Assembly: GCF_002979455.1 (NCBI RefSeq)
Contig: NZ_PCOU01000007.1
Span: 1 to 64,000, forward strand
Direction: 5' to 3'
Length of the DNA: 64,000 bases
DNA from: Chryseobacterium sp. MYb7
GTDB taxonomy: Bacteria > Bacteroidota > Bacteroidia > Flavobacteriales > Weeksellaceae
Made by a program: the position numbers and the translations under genes. How positions within the stretch are numbered: the first letter of the stretch is position 1; each line of letters starts with the position of its first letter. Shown here piece after piece: positions 1-9,019 of this stretch. The notes below the pieces were generated by a model that was given only the letters and a program-made list of their open reading frames with translations, did not search any database and was not told the origin of the DNA.

Positions 1-45
1 GCATATGATGGAAATATCATTAAAGCTCTTATTTTTGAAACTTAA
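1..45 (+). CDS. 3' end of an upstream gene (partial)
   Basis: Frame 1 reads fourteen codons (AYDGNIIKALIFET) and then TAA at 43-45. It is followed 34 bases later by the start of the next plus-strand gene, so it is probably the tail of an upstream gene in the same transcript. The fragment is too short to assign a family. Confidence 0.4.
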   Translation, partial: AYDGNIIKALIFET

Positions 46-79
46 CAAGCAATTATCTATAATTATTTAACAATACCGA

Positions 80-904
80 ATGTTCTACGAATTGTACAAA
101 AATATGTCTTCCACCAAAGACAGAAGTGATGTACTGATATTTATCCATGGGTATCTGTATGATTTTAATGATGAATTAAAGGCTATTCTTGATCTTAAGA
201 AGATATTCATTGATAATCCAGCATCGCCTGTAGAACATATTTTGTTCGTAAGCTGGCCAGCCTCAGTAAGTATGATTCCTTTAAGTTATTTTGACGATAA
301 AGCTTCCAGTATTAATTCCGGGACATCTCTGATGAGAATATTTTATTTCTATACCCAGTTTTTAAAAGATATTTTTTCCAACCGGGATCTTAAACCCTGC
401 AATCAGAGAATTCATATCATGGCTCATTCTTTGGGAAACAGAGTGCTTCAAAGCATGCTTTACAGTCTTAAAAGAGAGAATATACTGCGCGTAATTGACC
501 AGGTTTTATTGTTGAATGCAGATGTAAGCTATAAAGTATTTGAAGATTCCGAAGATTCATACAATAAATTGCCATTATTAGCCAACCGGATTTCCATTTA
601 TCTGAACAGGCAGGATCTCATTCTGGGAGCTTCTCAGTTTACGAAAAATATCCTCACCCCAAGACTTGGTAAAAATGGTCCAAGTGATATTGACCAATTC
701 AAAGATATTGTGTCTATTATCGACTGTACATTTGTAAAGGATGATCTGCTTAACAGCCTAAAATATGAAGTGGGAAATCATTGGGGATACCTTTCCAGCT
801 CGCAGGTACAAAATGATATCTTCCAGAATCTGAACGGAATAGACAGAAACCTAATCTCCAACAGATCAAAAGATAACGAAAATATTTTCACAATTATTTC
901 TTAA
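80..904 (+). CDS. alpha/beta hydrolase (DUF900-like)
   Basis: A 274-residue cytosolic-looking protein with no signal peptide. It has an alpha/beta hydrolase N-terminus: strand and oxyanion region VLIFIHGYLYD near residues 19-29, and a nucleophile elbow MAHSLGNR near residue 115 (Ser-His neighbourhood typical of DUF900-type serine esterases). A late GNHWGY segment could supply the catalytic His. An in-frame stop at 68-70 precedes the ATG at 80, which supports this start. The substrate is unknown. Its position 34 bases after the end of another reading frame suggests a small operon. DUF900 proteins sometimes accompany toxin or effector genes, but nothing here shows that. Confidence 0.75.
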   Translation: MFYELYKNMSSTKDRSDVLIFIHGYLYDFNDELKAILDLKKIFIDNPASPVEHILFVSWPASVSMIPLSYFDDKASSINSGTSLMRIFYFYTQFLKDIFSNRDLKPCNQRIHIMAHSLGNRVLQSMLYSLKRENILRVIDQVLLLNADVSYKVFEDSEDSYNKLPLLANRISIYLNRQDLILGASQFTKNILTPRLGKNGPSDIDQFKDIVSIIDCTFVKDDLLNSLKYEVGNHWGYLSSSQVQNDIFQNLNGIDRNLISNRSKDNENIFTIIS

Positions 905-1475
905 CAAATAATTAAAATAATCCTTAAAAAATAACTATACGTTAAAATTAATTCACTTTTATAGTATGGCATAAAGATTGCCAATTCAATCTATAGGGAA
1001 TTACAATTTTTTATTATGGAACAGATTAAAAAAAGGTTTTCTTATATTTTAAACTATATAAAGAAGGCCATCTTCGTAAAAGATGTGATTTAACTGAGTC
1101 AATAACCTTAAACAAAAAACTATCCGACCCAACAACTACTTTATCCTTTAAACAGAGCCGACCTATAATTTATTATTCCTACAAGTCAAATGCAGGAATG
1201 TATTTTCGTGTTTTCCTATCTGACTTAATTTTTGATAAGTCTCATACATTTGTATCTACTATCAGTCATGCATATATTATCAAATAATTAAATCTGGATC
1301 ATAGTAATAAAACTTCAGATTGCTCTATTATAGAAACAAAATAAGACCCGATTTTATTTCGGGTCTTTTCATTAATATTTAATTTTTAATCTCGTTTTCT
1401 GTTACCATAAAAGATTCTAATTTCAATAATTTAAATGCAATAAAAATCTTTTATATTTTAAATTATATATTTCTC
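905..1475. other. intergenic stretch with a possible gene remnant and a terminator
   Basis: No complete gene is convincing here. A 25-codon reading frame starts at ATG 1016 (MEQIKKRFSYILNYIKK...) and stops at 1093. A second frame stays open from 1030 to TAA 1285-1287 but has no start until ATG 1198. Together they could be one small gene broken by a frameshift, of unrecognised family. A hairpin terminator lies at 1343-1369. Confidence 0.35.
1343..1369. terminator. rho-independent terminator
   Basis: A 9-base perfect stem (AAGACCCGA with TCGGGTCTT), loop TTTTATT, then a short T run. It lies between the plus-strand hydrolase region and the minus-strand lipoprotein gene, so it could serve either direction. 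Confidence 0.7.
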
Positions 1476-2519
1476 TTATAATGGCTCAGGTTTGCTTATG
1501 ATAATTTTAGTTTCTACACTAGCGATAGATGCTGCCTCACCTGCTTCAGATGTTAAATTTCCATGTGTTAAGCCATAATTACTAACTCCACTATTATTTA
1601 CTCCGGAAGCAGGAAGCCCCCAGAAATAGTGATCATCCACTTTAGTATAATAATTTGTCCAGGCACTTCCCATAACTGACATAGGAACAGAATATTTTAC
1701 TGTTGATTTTGTTATTTTCGTTATGATAGCAACCTTTACTTTTGAATGTGCCGGAACTGGAACTGGAATTGCATCTTCGATCGTTTTTTCTGTTGACGTC
1801 TCAGTACCATCAGTAGTTTCTCCGCCTACTGTTACTTCTGTTGATACCTCACCTTTATAAAAGCCAGTAGGAATTCCAATTGAAAGCTTTGCTCCTACCT
1901 TAAGAGATCCGCTCACCTTACGCTGCCAGGTGGTTTTATATCCTTGCTTATATGTATATTTTTTGGTAAGAGTTGTCTCCTTATCACCATTGTTTATTAC
2001 CTCAGTCACATACGCTTCATCAGGCATTTGAAAATCTTCACTTACTACTTCTACTGAAGGTTTCCCTAAAAGAACATGGGCGTCACCCGTTTCCTGGTTA
2101 GAAACATCACCCACCTTAAGTTCTGAATTAAAATTAACTCCATCCGGACGTATATCCCTAAAAATGAATTTCTCTAAAATGGCTTTAGGGTTATTGACAT
2201 CGTAACCTAATTGACTTAGGTGTTGAGCAGTTAATTTAAACTTTTGTTCTCCAGAAGTTGTTCCATTCTTAGAATAAACATCTGCATTTTTTGCCGAAAA
2301 AGAAGATTTAATATCTTTAACAACTGTCCAACCGGCTTTTAACAAATCTGCTTCACTAATTTTAGAACTTTGTAGCCCTGATTCAATATCCCCTGATGCT
2401 GAAATTGGTTTTGTGTCATCGATATTGTCATTTCCTGTACAAGACGAGACAAAAAATACAATGAGAAATCCCGCGCTAATTGTTTTAAGGGTATTTCTAA
2501 ACTTGATTTTGTTTTTCAT
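1476..2519 (-). CDS. lipoprotein with aerolysin/ETX-MTX2-like pore-forming domain
   Basis: The reading frame opens at 2576, but the start chosen is Met at 2519 (MKNKIKFRN...), because it puts a lipoprotein signal right at the N-terminus: a hydrophobic run followed by lipobox FFVSSC. The mature protein is about 320 residues. The central region has the alternating, Ser/Thr-rich strands of aerolysin-family beta-pore-forming toxins: KKYTYKQGYKTTWQRKVSG, then KVGAKLSIGIPTG, then the conserved turn PVPVPAHSKVKVAI typical of ETX/MTX2 proteins. This family inserts beta-barrel pores in target membranes. A lipid anchor on such a protein is unusual for classical toxins, so a contact-dependent or surface role is possible. 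It is monocistronic, and the Cys-rich peptide gene lies about 470 bases upstream on the other strand. Family call is by motif only. Confidence 0.7.
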   Translation of the reverse strand: MKNKIKFRNTLKTISAGFLIVFFVSSCTGNDNIDDTKPISASGDIESGLQSSKISEADLLKAGWTVVKDIKSSFSAKNADVYSKNGTTSGEQKFKLTAQHLSQLGYDVNNPKAILEKFIFRDIRPDGVNFNSELKVGDVSNQETGDAHVLLGKPSVEVVSEDFQMPDEAYVTEVINNGDKETTLTKKYTYKQGYKTTWQRKVSGSLKVGAKLSIGIPTGFYKGEVSTEVTVGGETTDGTETSTEKTIEDAIPVPVPAHSKVKVAIITKITKSTVKYSVPMSVMGSAWTNYYTKVDDHYFWGLPASGVNNSGVSNYGLTHGNLTSEAGEAASIASVETKIIISKPEPL

Positions 2520-2985
2520 TTTAATATTCTTTTTAATTTGTCCAGTAAATTTAAATTGTCTCACCACAAAATGCAACTTTGTTGCAAAATTCTAATCCAA
2601 TTCTAATCGAATTTTAATGTGCTTCTAATATTTTTTTAATATTAGGCACATAGGAATGAATAATTGCTGTTCTGGACATTAAAAAAGAAGAAATTAATAC
2701 CAACAACAAGTGTTGTGGTAATTCAGAAAATAAAGTAAAATGGAAAAAGCTGGAAGAATGCAAAATGTGATACCACTACCTCCGTACAAGAGACTAAAGT
2801 ATTATAAAGTCAGTTTAAAAGAGCTATACTCTCTGCATCAGATCGTCAGAAAACTATTTCTATTATTCCACAATGTAATATAAAATTTTCACAATTAAGT
2901 TAAATATTACAAAATAACTCCCTACATGTTGTATAATTGAAAAAAGTTTTCGACATTTACTTATCAATCAAATAAAATTAATAAC
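2520..2985. other. divergent intergenic region with a Cys-containing fragment
   Basis: This holds the upstream regions of the pore-forming lipoprotein (minus) and the GG-leader peptide (plus). A short frame around 2672-2770 reads DIKKEEINTNNKCCGNSEN and continues to a TGA, but it has no ATG or GTG at its start, so it may be a peptide-gene remnant. A weak -7-like TATAATTG at 2932-2939 could serve the peptide gene. Confidence 0.3.
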
Positions 2986-3153
2986 ATGAAAAATCTAAAA
3001 AAAATCAACAGAGGAGAATTAAAAACGATCAAAGGAGGAAGACCACCTCTTGGATGTAATAGCTGGAACCCGGTTGCTATGTGCTGCAGATCATGGGGAC
3101 CAGACTACTGTGGCCAGACTACATGTCCGGATTCGCCACCACCATTATGCTAA
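2986..3153 (+). CDS. double-glycine-leader, Cys-rich bacteriocin-like peptide
   Basis: A 55-residue peptide. Residues 1-18 (MKNLKKINRGELKTIKGG) match the leader typical of Bacteroidetes bacteriocin-like peptides, which is cleaved after Gly-Gly by a peptidase-containing ABC transporter. The core (residues 19-55) is Pro/Gly/Trp-rich and has six cysteines at 24, 33, 34, 42, 47 and 55, ending PPPLC; this fits three disulphides or post-translational crosslinks. The start is fixed by the leader. It ends 14 bases before the convergent menC stop. No modifying enzyme, transporter or immunity gene is visible nearby, so export would have to use machinery encoded elsewhere. Activity is inferred from the leader only. 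Confidence 0.75.
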   Translation: MKNLKKINRGELKTIKGGRPPLGCNSWNPVAMCCRSWGPDYCGQTTCPDSPPPLC

Positions 3154-3167
3154 TTAACTTTTAAACA

Positions 3168-4172
3168 TTATTTTTTGAACCAAAGCAGCTCATTTCTGAG
3201 TTCTAAATCAGATTCAAAATTATTGACAAATAAAGCTCCAGTGCCCAAACCTTGAGGCATTGGATTTTTTTTGGTAAATGTATACTGAGCAATAGCATTC
3301 AAACCGATATTACTTTCCAGCGCTGACGTAATCCACCAGTCAATATTTTGATTTTCAGCCAGGGAAATCCATTCATCCGAACCGGAAAAACCTCCTACTA
3401 ATGCAGGCTTTAAAATGATATATTGAGGCTTAACTACTTCTAAAAGCTGCTTCTTTTTTGTAGAATCAATAATTCCGATCAGTTCTTCATCCAAAGCAAT
3501 CGGAGTTGGTGTTTTGGCACATAATTCTGCCATATCATTCCAGTTTCCGGCTTTAATGGGTTGTTCAATAGAATGAATATTAAGATCCGCAAGCTGCTGC
3601 AACACAATAACTGCTTCATCTTTATTAAAACCTCCATTAGCATCTACACGAAGTTCCAGCTGATCTTTGGAAAATTTTTCCCTTAATTTTTGAAGAATAA
3701 TATGTTCGGATTTCCAATCAACTCCGATTTTTAATTTAATACAGTGAAATCCTTTTTCCAGCTTCTCCTGAATCTGTTCTTCCATATACCCTGCATCGCC
3801 CATCCATATCAGACCGTTGATGGTAATAGCAGATTTCCCTTCGGTAAATTCACTTGGAAAATAAAGATTATCACCATATTTCAAATTCTGAACAGCTTGT
3901 TCATACCCAAACCAAATTGACGGAAATTCTTTCAGTTCTTCTTTCAAAAAAGCAACATCCTGATTGATATTTTCACAAAGCCATTTTAATTTGTTTTCAT
4001 AATCAGGTCTGTCATCAAAACTGAGTCCTCTGAAAATGGCACATTCCCCTATTCCTTTTTTTCCGTTTTCTGAAATAGTAAGAATATAGGTTTCTTTATC
4101 AAGCAAAACGCCGCGAGATGTTCCACTCGGGCGTTTAAATTGTAATAAATATTGTAAATATTTTGCTTCCAT
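3168..4172 (-). CDS. menC: o-succinylbenzoate synthase (MenC)
   Basis: A 334-residue enolase-superfamily enzyme that dehydrates SHCHC to o-succinylbenzoate in menaquinone synthesis. The superfamily barrel residues are visible in order: KLKIGV (KxK acid/base pair near residues 145-150), RVDANGG (metal Asp), SIEQPI (metal Glu), ALDEEL (metal Asp/Glu) and ILKPALVGG (second catalytic Lys). The length fits MenC. Its start overlaps the fbp stop as TAATG (one shared base), so translation is probably coupled. A dipeptide epimerase from the same superfamily is the main alternative; flavobacterial gene length and sequence style favour MenC. Confidence 0.85.
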   Translation of the reverse strand: MEAKYLQYLLQFKRPSGTSRGVLLDKETYILTISENGKKGIGECAIFRGLSFDDRPDYENKLKWLCENINQDVAFLKEELKEFPSIWFGYEQAVQNLKYGDNLYFPSEFTEGKSAITINGLIWMGDAGYMEEQIQEKLEKGFHCIKLKIGVDWKSEHIILQKLREKFSKDQLELRVDANGGFNKDEAVIVLQQLADLNIHSIEQPIKAGNWNDMAELCAKTPTPIALDEELIGIIDSTKKKQLLEVVKPQYIILKPALVGGFSGSDEWISLAENQNIDWWITSALESNIGLNAIAQYTFTKKNPMPQGLGTGALFVNNFESDLELRNELLWFKK

Positions 4173-5188
4173 TATTTTACGCTGTCGATACGCATAAATT
4201 CTTCCGCTTTTTCTACCATTTCAATACTTCCACAGAAGAAAGGAATTCTCTGGTGAAGTTCTGTAGGTTCTATTTCAAGAATTCTTCTGAATCCATCGGT
4301 TGCTTTTGCTCCTGCCTGTTCTGCAAGGAATGCCATAGGATTACATTCGTATAAGAGTCTTAATTTACCATTCGGAGCCTGTGAGTAAGAAGGATAGATA
4401 TAAATCCCACCTTTCAGCATATTTCTGTGGAAGTCTGCTACCAGAGAACCGATATATCTTGAGGTGTAAGGACGGTCTCCTTCTTCCATCTGGCAATATT
4501 TAAGATAATTTTTTACTCCCTGAGGGAATTTGATATAATTTCCTTCGTTGATAGAATAGATTTTACCTGTTTTTGGGAAAGTCATATTCGGGTGGGAAAG
4601 ATAATACGTCCCTAAAGATGGATCTAATGTAAATCCATTTACGCCATTTCCTGTAGTATACACAATCATGGTAGAAGAACCGTAAATTACATATCCTGCT
4701 GCAATCTGATTGATTCCTTTCTGCAAAAAGTCTTCCAACTGTACCGGAGTTCCAGGTTCAGTAACTCTTCTGTATATTGAGAAAATAGTTCCTACGGAAA
4801 CATTAACATCAATATTGGAAGATCCGTCCAAAGGATCGATAAGTACTACGTATTTGCTTAAATGACCATTTTCACCGCATTTAATATCGATAAAATCATC
4901 ATTTTCTTCAGAAGCAATACCACAAACAACCTCTCTTTGAGACAAAGCCGTAATAAAAATTTCATTAGCGATAACGTCTAATTTCTGCTGCTCTTCTCCC
5001 TGAACGTTTTGGTTTCCTGCAGCGCCTGTAATATCTACAATTCCGGCTTTATTTACTTCTCTGTTTACCACTTTCGAAGCCAATCTTATTGCACTTAGAA
5101 GACGAGAAAATTCACCTGTAGAATACTGAAAATCGTCCTGCTTATCTATAAGAAATTCTCCTAAAGTCTGTAATGGTTGATTTGACAT
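4172..5188 (-). CDS. fbp: fructose-1,6-bisphosphatase, class 1
   Basis: A 338-residue cytosolic enzyme of gluconeogenesis that hydrolyses fructose 1,6-bisphosphate to fructose 6-phosphate. The class 1 metal-binding motif [13 protein letters not shown] is present near residues 117-129, with the upstream Glu pair EEND, and a substrate-binding region (ASRYIGS-like [15 protein letters not shown]) in the middle. Its length equals the family norm. It is transcribed away from the aspartate kinase gene and leads a two-gene unit with menC (TAATG overlap). Confidence 0.95.
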   Translation of the reverse strand: MSNQPLQTLGEFLIDKQDDFQYSTGEFSRLLSAIRLASKVVNREVNKAGIVDITGAAGNQNVQGEEQQKLDVIANEIFITALSQREVVCGIASEENDDFIDIKCGENGHLSKYVVLIDPLDGSSNIDVNVSVGTIFSIYRRVTEPGTPVQLEDFLQKGINQIAAGYVIYGSSTMIVYTTGNGVNGFTLDPSLGTYYLSHPNMTFPKTGKIYSINEGNYIKFPQGVKNYLKYCQMEEGDRPYTSRYIGSLVADFHRNMLKGGIYIYPSYSQAPNGKLRLLYECNPMAFLAEQAGAKATDGFRRILEIEPTELHQRIPFFCGSIEMVEKAEEFMRIDSVK

Positions 5189-5512
5189 ATTTTTCTTTTT
5201 ACGTTTTGCCCAAATTTCGGAAAATTTATCGCATTAAGAAAATTTAATTAAAAAAGAGGTTAATTACTGTATTTCAACACGATACAAGCATAACATGGCA
5301 TAATACCAAGTCTTTGCTGAAAATTATGCCTCCGAATTTGTTACATCAGACTGATGAAAAATCCAGATTATTTCAATATTTGTTGATTTTAAGGAAATCT
5401 TAATTCTATCTCTTCGCTGGGCTATTTCATATCTCGTTGTAAATTTATAATTTTGACGTCCGTAAAAAACTCATGTAATTTTTTATCTAACAATTTTATT
5501 TTTAACAATTTA
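5189..5512. other. divergent promoter region, fbp / aspartate kinase
   Basis: About 320 bases between two divergent genes. A TAATTTTG box (TAnnTTTG class) at 5448-5455 points toward the kinase and would give a leader of roughly 50 bases to ATG 5513. Its -33 partner is weak. No other gene is seen. Confidence 0.45.
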
Positions 5513-6751
5513 ATGAAAATTTTCAAGTTTGGAGGAGCATCAGTAAAAGATGCTGAAAGTGTGAAAAACGTGTCTATGGTTCTAAAAAGCCAGGGATTTG
5601 CCAAATGCTTGCTGGTAATTTCAGCAACGGGCAAGACGACGAATGAGTTGGAAAAAGTTGTAGAACTTTATTTCAAAAAGGATAACTATCAAACTGAGAT
5701 TGAAAAGATAAAACGAAAACACATTGAGATTGCGGAAGGACTTTTTCCTGAAAATCATGCGGTTTTTTCTGAAATCAATCTATTTTTTGATGACATTGAT
5801 TCTTTTTTAAGAAGAAACAAGTCTCCCAACTACAACTTTGTTTATGATCAGGTGGTAAGCTGCGGAGAAATGATTTCTACTAAAATTTTGAGTGAATATC
5901 TGAATGAAATTCAATTTACAAATCAATGGCTAGATGCCAGAGATTATGTAAAAACAGATAATTCATACAGAGAAGGTGCTGTAGACTGGGCAAGAACGGA
6001 AGAATTCATCTCCAATCTTAATCCTGAAATCTGCTACGTAACTCAGGGATTCATAGGTTCTGACGACAATAATTTTACGGTAACATTAGGAAGAGAGGGT
6101 TCTGACTACTCTGCTGCTATTTTTGCTTACTGTTTAAATGCTGAAGCAATGACAATCTGGAAAGATGTACCGGGAGTAATGACCGGAGATCCAAGAAAAT
6201 TCAACGACGTATCTCTTCTTTCCAATATTTCTTATGAAGAAGCGATTGAAATGGCGTATTACGGAGCTAGCGTTATTCACCCAAAAACATTGCAGCCGCT
6301 ACAACAAAAAAATATTCCTTTTTATGTAAAATCTTTCGTGGATCCTACTAAAGAAGGAACAAAAGTAGGTGCTTCCGACAAAAACCAACAGGAAGAATCT
6401 TATATTTTAAAAGAAAATCAGGATCTTTTGAAAATCTCAACAAGAGACTTCTCTTTTATTGCAGAAGATCATATGAGCTTAATTTTCGGATTTTTATCTA
6501 AATATAAGATCAAAGTTTCACTAATGCAGAATTCTGCGATCTCCCTGGCACTGTGCCTTGAGGATAAGTTTAATCATATTGATGAGCTCAACGAAGAGCT
6601 TCAAAAAATTTTTAAAACCGAAGCGATTAAAAATGTATCTTTATTCACAGTAAGAAATGCGAAGATGGATCACATTGATAAATTTTACCATGAAAAGAAT
6701 GTATTGTTAGAACAAATTTCTAAGAATACGCTTCAAATGGTAACACAATAA
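5513..6751 (+). CDS. lysC: aspartate kinase, monofunctional
   Basis: A 412-residue enzyme that phosphorylates L-aspartate, the first step to lysine, threonine, methionine and diaminopimelate. The N-terminal KFGGASVKDAESV is the amino-acid-kinase signature, VTLGREGSDYSAA is the nucleotide/substrate site, and WKDVPGVMTGDPR is the second conserved kinase block. The C-terminal 110 residues form an ACT-like regulatory region, so feedback control by an end product is likely. An upstream in-frame ATG exists at 5453, but it overlaps a TAnnTTTG promoter box and adds residues not seen in the family, so ATG 5513 is preferred. The next gene follows after 22 bases. Confidence 0.9.
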   Translation: MKIFKFGGASVKDAESVKNVSMVLKSQGFAKCLLVISATGKTTNELEKVVELYFKKDNYQTEIEKIKRKHIEIAEGLFPENHAVFSEINLFFDDIDSFLRRNKSPNYNFVYDQVVSCGEMISTKILSEYLNEIQFTNQWLDARDYVKTDNSYREGAVDWARTEEFISNLNPEICYVTQGFIGSDDNNFTVTLGREGSDYSAAIFAYCLNAEAMTIWKDVPGVMTGDPRKFNDVSLLSNISYEEAIEMAYYGASVIHPKTLQPLQQKNIPFYVKSFVDPTKEGTKVGASDKNQQEESYILKENQDLLKISTRDFSFIAEDHMSLIFGFLSKYKIKVSLMQNSAISLALCLEDKFNHIDELNEELQKIFKTEAIKNVSLFTVRNAKMDHIDKFYHEKNVLLEQISKNTLQMVTQ

Positions 6752-6773
6752 TATTAATTGCGACTAAACACAC

Positions 6774-8615
6774 ATGAGTTTAATTTCGAAAAACGATCTG
6801 ATCAAAGCTTCCGGCTTAAGTAAACTTGGGTTCCTCAAGAACCCGGTAGCATCTGCTGTCATGAGCATTGCTAAAATAAATGAAGTAAATAGACTATACG
6901 ACAAACTAAAAGATAAGGAAGGCAAAGACTTTTTCGACTCATTTGTGAGAGAAAGAAACCTAAGCTATGTAGCTTTTGAAGAGGATCTGGCAAAGATTCC
7001 GAAAACGGGACCGTTTATTCTGGTTTCCAACCACCCGCTGGGTGCTATTGACGGAATTCTGATGTGCAAGGTCTTATCAGAGGTTCGTCCGGATTTCAAG
7101 GTGATGGGAAATTTCCTTTTGGAAAAAATCAAGCCTATGGAACCGTACGTAATCGCTGTAAATCCTTTTGAAAACAGAAAAGAAGCTTACAGTAGCTCTT
7201 CAGGAATGCGTGAAACACTCAAGCATTTGCAAAACGGAGGCTGTGTAGGTATTTTCCCGGCAGGAGAAGTTTCTAACAAGAACAATCCTTATGGAGAAAT
7301 TTTAGATAAAGAATGGGAAAAAACGGCACTTAAGCTTATCAGAATGGCTAAAGTGCCGGTAGTTCCTATGTATTTTCATGCAAAGAACAGCCGACTTTTT
7401 TATCAGGTGGCTAAGCTTCATCCGAATTTACAGACATTGATGCTTCCCGCAGAAATGATGAATGACAGAGAAAAGCCTATCAGAATCAGAATCGGGCGTC
7501 CTATTACTGTAAAGGCAATGGATGAAATGGAGACCATTGAGGAATTGGGAGAGTTTCTGAAACGTAAGGTCTATATGATGAAATCTTACTATGAAAAGAG
7601 AAAATCTCTTGCTCAAAGCATCAATCTTCAAAACCTGTCTGTAAAATTTCCTTTACTTAAAGAAGAAAATATTGTTCAGAATATCATTGACGAGACTCCT
7701 GTGGAAGACATCATTAAAGATGTTGACAAACTGAGAGGAACTGATAAAATGCTGTTCAGCAACGGAAATTATGAAATCTACTTCACGACTTACGAAGAAA
7801 TCCCTTCTATTATGAGGGAAATCGGGCGCCAGAGAGAACTTACGTTCCGTGCGGTAGGTGAAGGAAGTAATCTTCCGTTTGACCTTGATGAATATGATAA
7901 GCATTACCACCACCTGTTCCTTTGGGATAACGGTGAGAAAAAACTGGCGGGTGCCTACAGAATGGCATTAGGTAGAGAAGTAATGAAGAAATATGGCATT
8001 AAAGGTTTCTATACAAGCTCTTTATTTGAGTTTGAGCAGGACATTCATCCATTCTTCAAAAAGGTGATTGAAATGGGTCGTGCCTATATCTGCCAGGAAT
8101 ATCAGCAGAAACCGCTTCCACTCTTCCTTTTATGGAGGGGAATTGTGCATGTATGCCTGAGAAATCCTGATCACAAATTCCTGATGGGTGGTGTGAGTAT
8201 TTCCAATAAATTCTCGGAATTCTCAAAATCACTGATGATCGAGTTTATGCGTTCCAATTATTTTGATTCCGCGGTAGCTCAATATATCACTCCAAGAAAT
8301 GAATACAAGGTAAAGCTTCGCGACAGAGATAAAAATATTTTCTTTGAGGAAATGGAATCTGACCTTAACAAGCTGGACAAAATTATTGATGACCTTGAAC
8401 CTGAATTGAGACTTCCTGTTCTGATCAAAAAATACATCAAGCAAAACGCTAAAGTAATCGCTTTCAACGTGGATCCAAACTTCAATGATGCGATTGACGG
8501 GTTGATGTATATCCGAATCAGTGATCTTCCGGAAAACACGATTAAACCGGTATTGGAAGAGATGAGCGAACAGATCAGAAAAGAACAGGAAAATAATCCG
8601 GCTGATAATCAGTAA
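6774..8615 (+). CDS. olsF: bifunctional acyltransferase, OlsF-like (aminolipid synthesis)
   Basis: A 613-residue fusion. The N-terminal half (about 60-270) is a PlsC-type O-acyltransferase with an acyl-transfer motif around SNHPLGAIDG and a GIFPAGEVS block (the FPEG-like motif). The C-terminal half (about 310-520) resembles the GNAT-type OlsB/hemolysin N-acyltransferase, with FRAVGEGSNLPFDLDEYD and GAYRMALG. The same order is known for OlsF, which makes ornithine or related aminolipids by N-acylating and then O-acylating an amino acid. In Bacteroidetes the head group could be ornithine or glycine, and the sequence does not settle which. Membrane association is likely. It follows lysC by 22 bases and ends upstream of the tRNA promoter. 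Confidence 0.75.
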   Translation: MSLISKNDLIKASGLSKLGFLKNPVASAVMSIAKINEVNRLYDKLKDKEGKDFFDSFVRERNLSYVAFEEDLAKIPKTGPFILVSNHPLGAIDGILMCKVLSEVRPDFKVMGNFLLEKIKPMEPYVIAVNPFENRKEAYSSSSGMRETLKHLQNGGCVGIFPAGEVSNKNNPYGEILDKEWEKTALKLIRMAKVPVVPMYFHAKNSRLFYQVAKLHPNLQTLMLPAEMMNDREKPIRIRIGRPITVKAMDEMETIEELGEFLKRKVYMMKSYYEKRKSLAQSINLQNLSVKFPLLKEENIVQNIIDETPVEDIIKDVDKLRGTDKMLFSNGNYEIYFTTYEEIPSIMREIGRQRELTFRAVGEGSNLPFDLDEYDKHYHHLFLWDNGEKKLAGAYRMALGREVMKKYGIKGFYTSSLFEFEQDIHPFFKKVIEMGRAYICQEYQQKPLPLFLLWRGIVHVCLRNPDHKFLMGGVSISNKFSEFSKSLMIEFMRSNYFDSAVAQYITPRNEYKVKLRDRDKNIFFEEMESDLNKLDKIIDDLEPELRLPVLIKKYIKQNAKVIAFNVDPNFNDAIDGLMYIRISDLPENTIKPVLEEMSEQIRKEQENNPADNQ

Positions 8616-8651
8616 GTTTTTAAGTTTATTCAAAAAAAGTACGATGAATAC

Positions 8652-8682
8652 TTGCTTTGTATACTAAATCTTACTACTTTTG
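8652..8682 (+). promoter_or_regulatory. promoter of the first tRNA-Phe
   Basis: TTG at 8652-8654, 20 bases, then TACTTTTG at 8675-8682: the Bacteroidetes -33/-7 pattern. The 32 bases from the -7 box onward (8675-8706) are identical to those before the second tRNA copy. Confidence 0.8.
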
Positions 8683-8724
8683 CATCACTTTAAAACAACG
8701 AAGTAAGTCAAACAAAAATATAAT

Positions 8725-8797
8725 GGTTTCTTAGCTCAGTTGGTAGAGCAATGGATTGAAAATCCATGTGTCCCTGGTTCGATTCCTGGAGAAACCA
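8725..8797 (+). tRNA. tRNA-Phe (GAA), copy 1
   Basis: A 73-nt cloverleaf: acceptor stem GGTTTCT pairs with AGAAACC, D-loop AGCTCAGTTGGTAGAGC, anticodon stem GGATT/AATCC around GAA (8758-8760), and T-loop GGTTCGATTCC. Discriminator is A and CCA is not encoded. It is identical over all 73 bases to copy 2 at 10649. It is followed directly by a hairpin terminator. Confidence 0.97.
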
Positions 8798-8801
8798 CTT
8801 T

Positions 8802-8831
8802 AAAACCTCTAATTCATTTTAGAGGTTTTTT
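8802..8831 (+). terminator. terminator after tRNA-Phe copy 1
   Basis: Stem AAAACCTCTAA with TTAGAGGTTTT, four-base loop region, then a long T run. The stem sequence differs from that after copy 2. Confidence 0.85.
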
Positions 8832-9019
8832 TGTTTTTTATATTCTAGCTCTTTTGCCACATTTTATTCTTTCCGGAAACATTAAAAATTAATATAATTC
8901 ATTTTAATGAGTATTATTGTTTAAAACACAAAAAAAATTAATCAAAACGATGGGAATTATTTTTTTATTTGACAAGTAAGACTTAATTTAGTAGGACAAA
9001 CCTAATTACAAATCCTATT

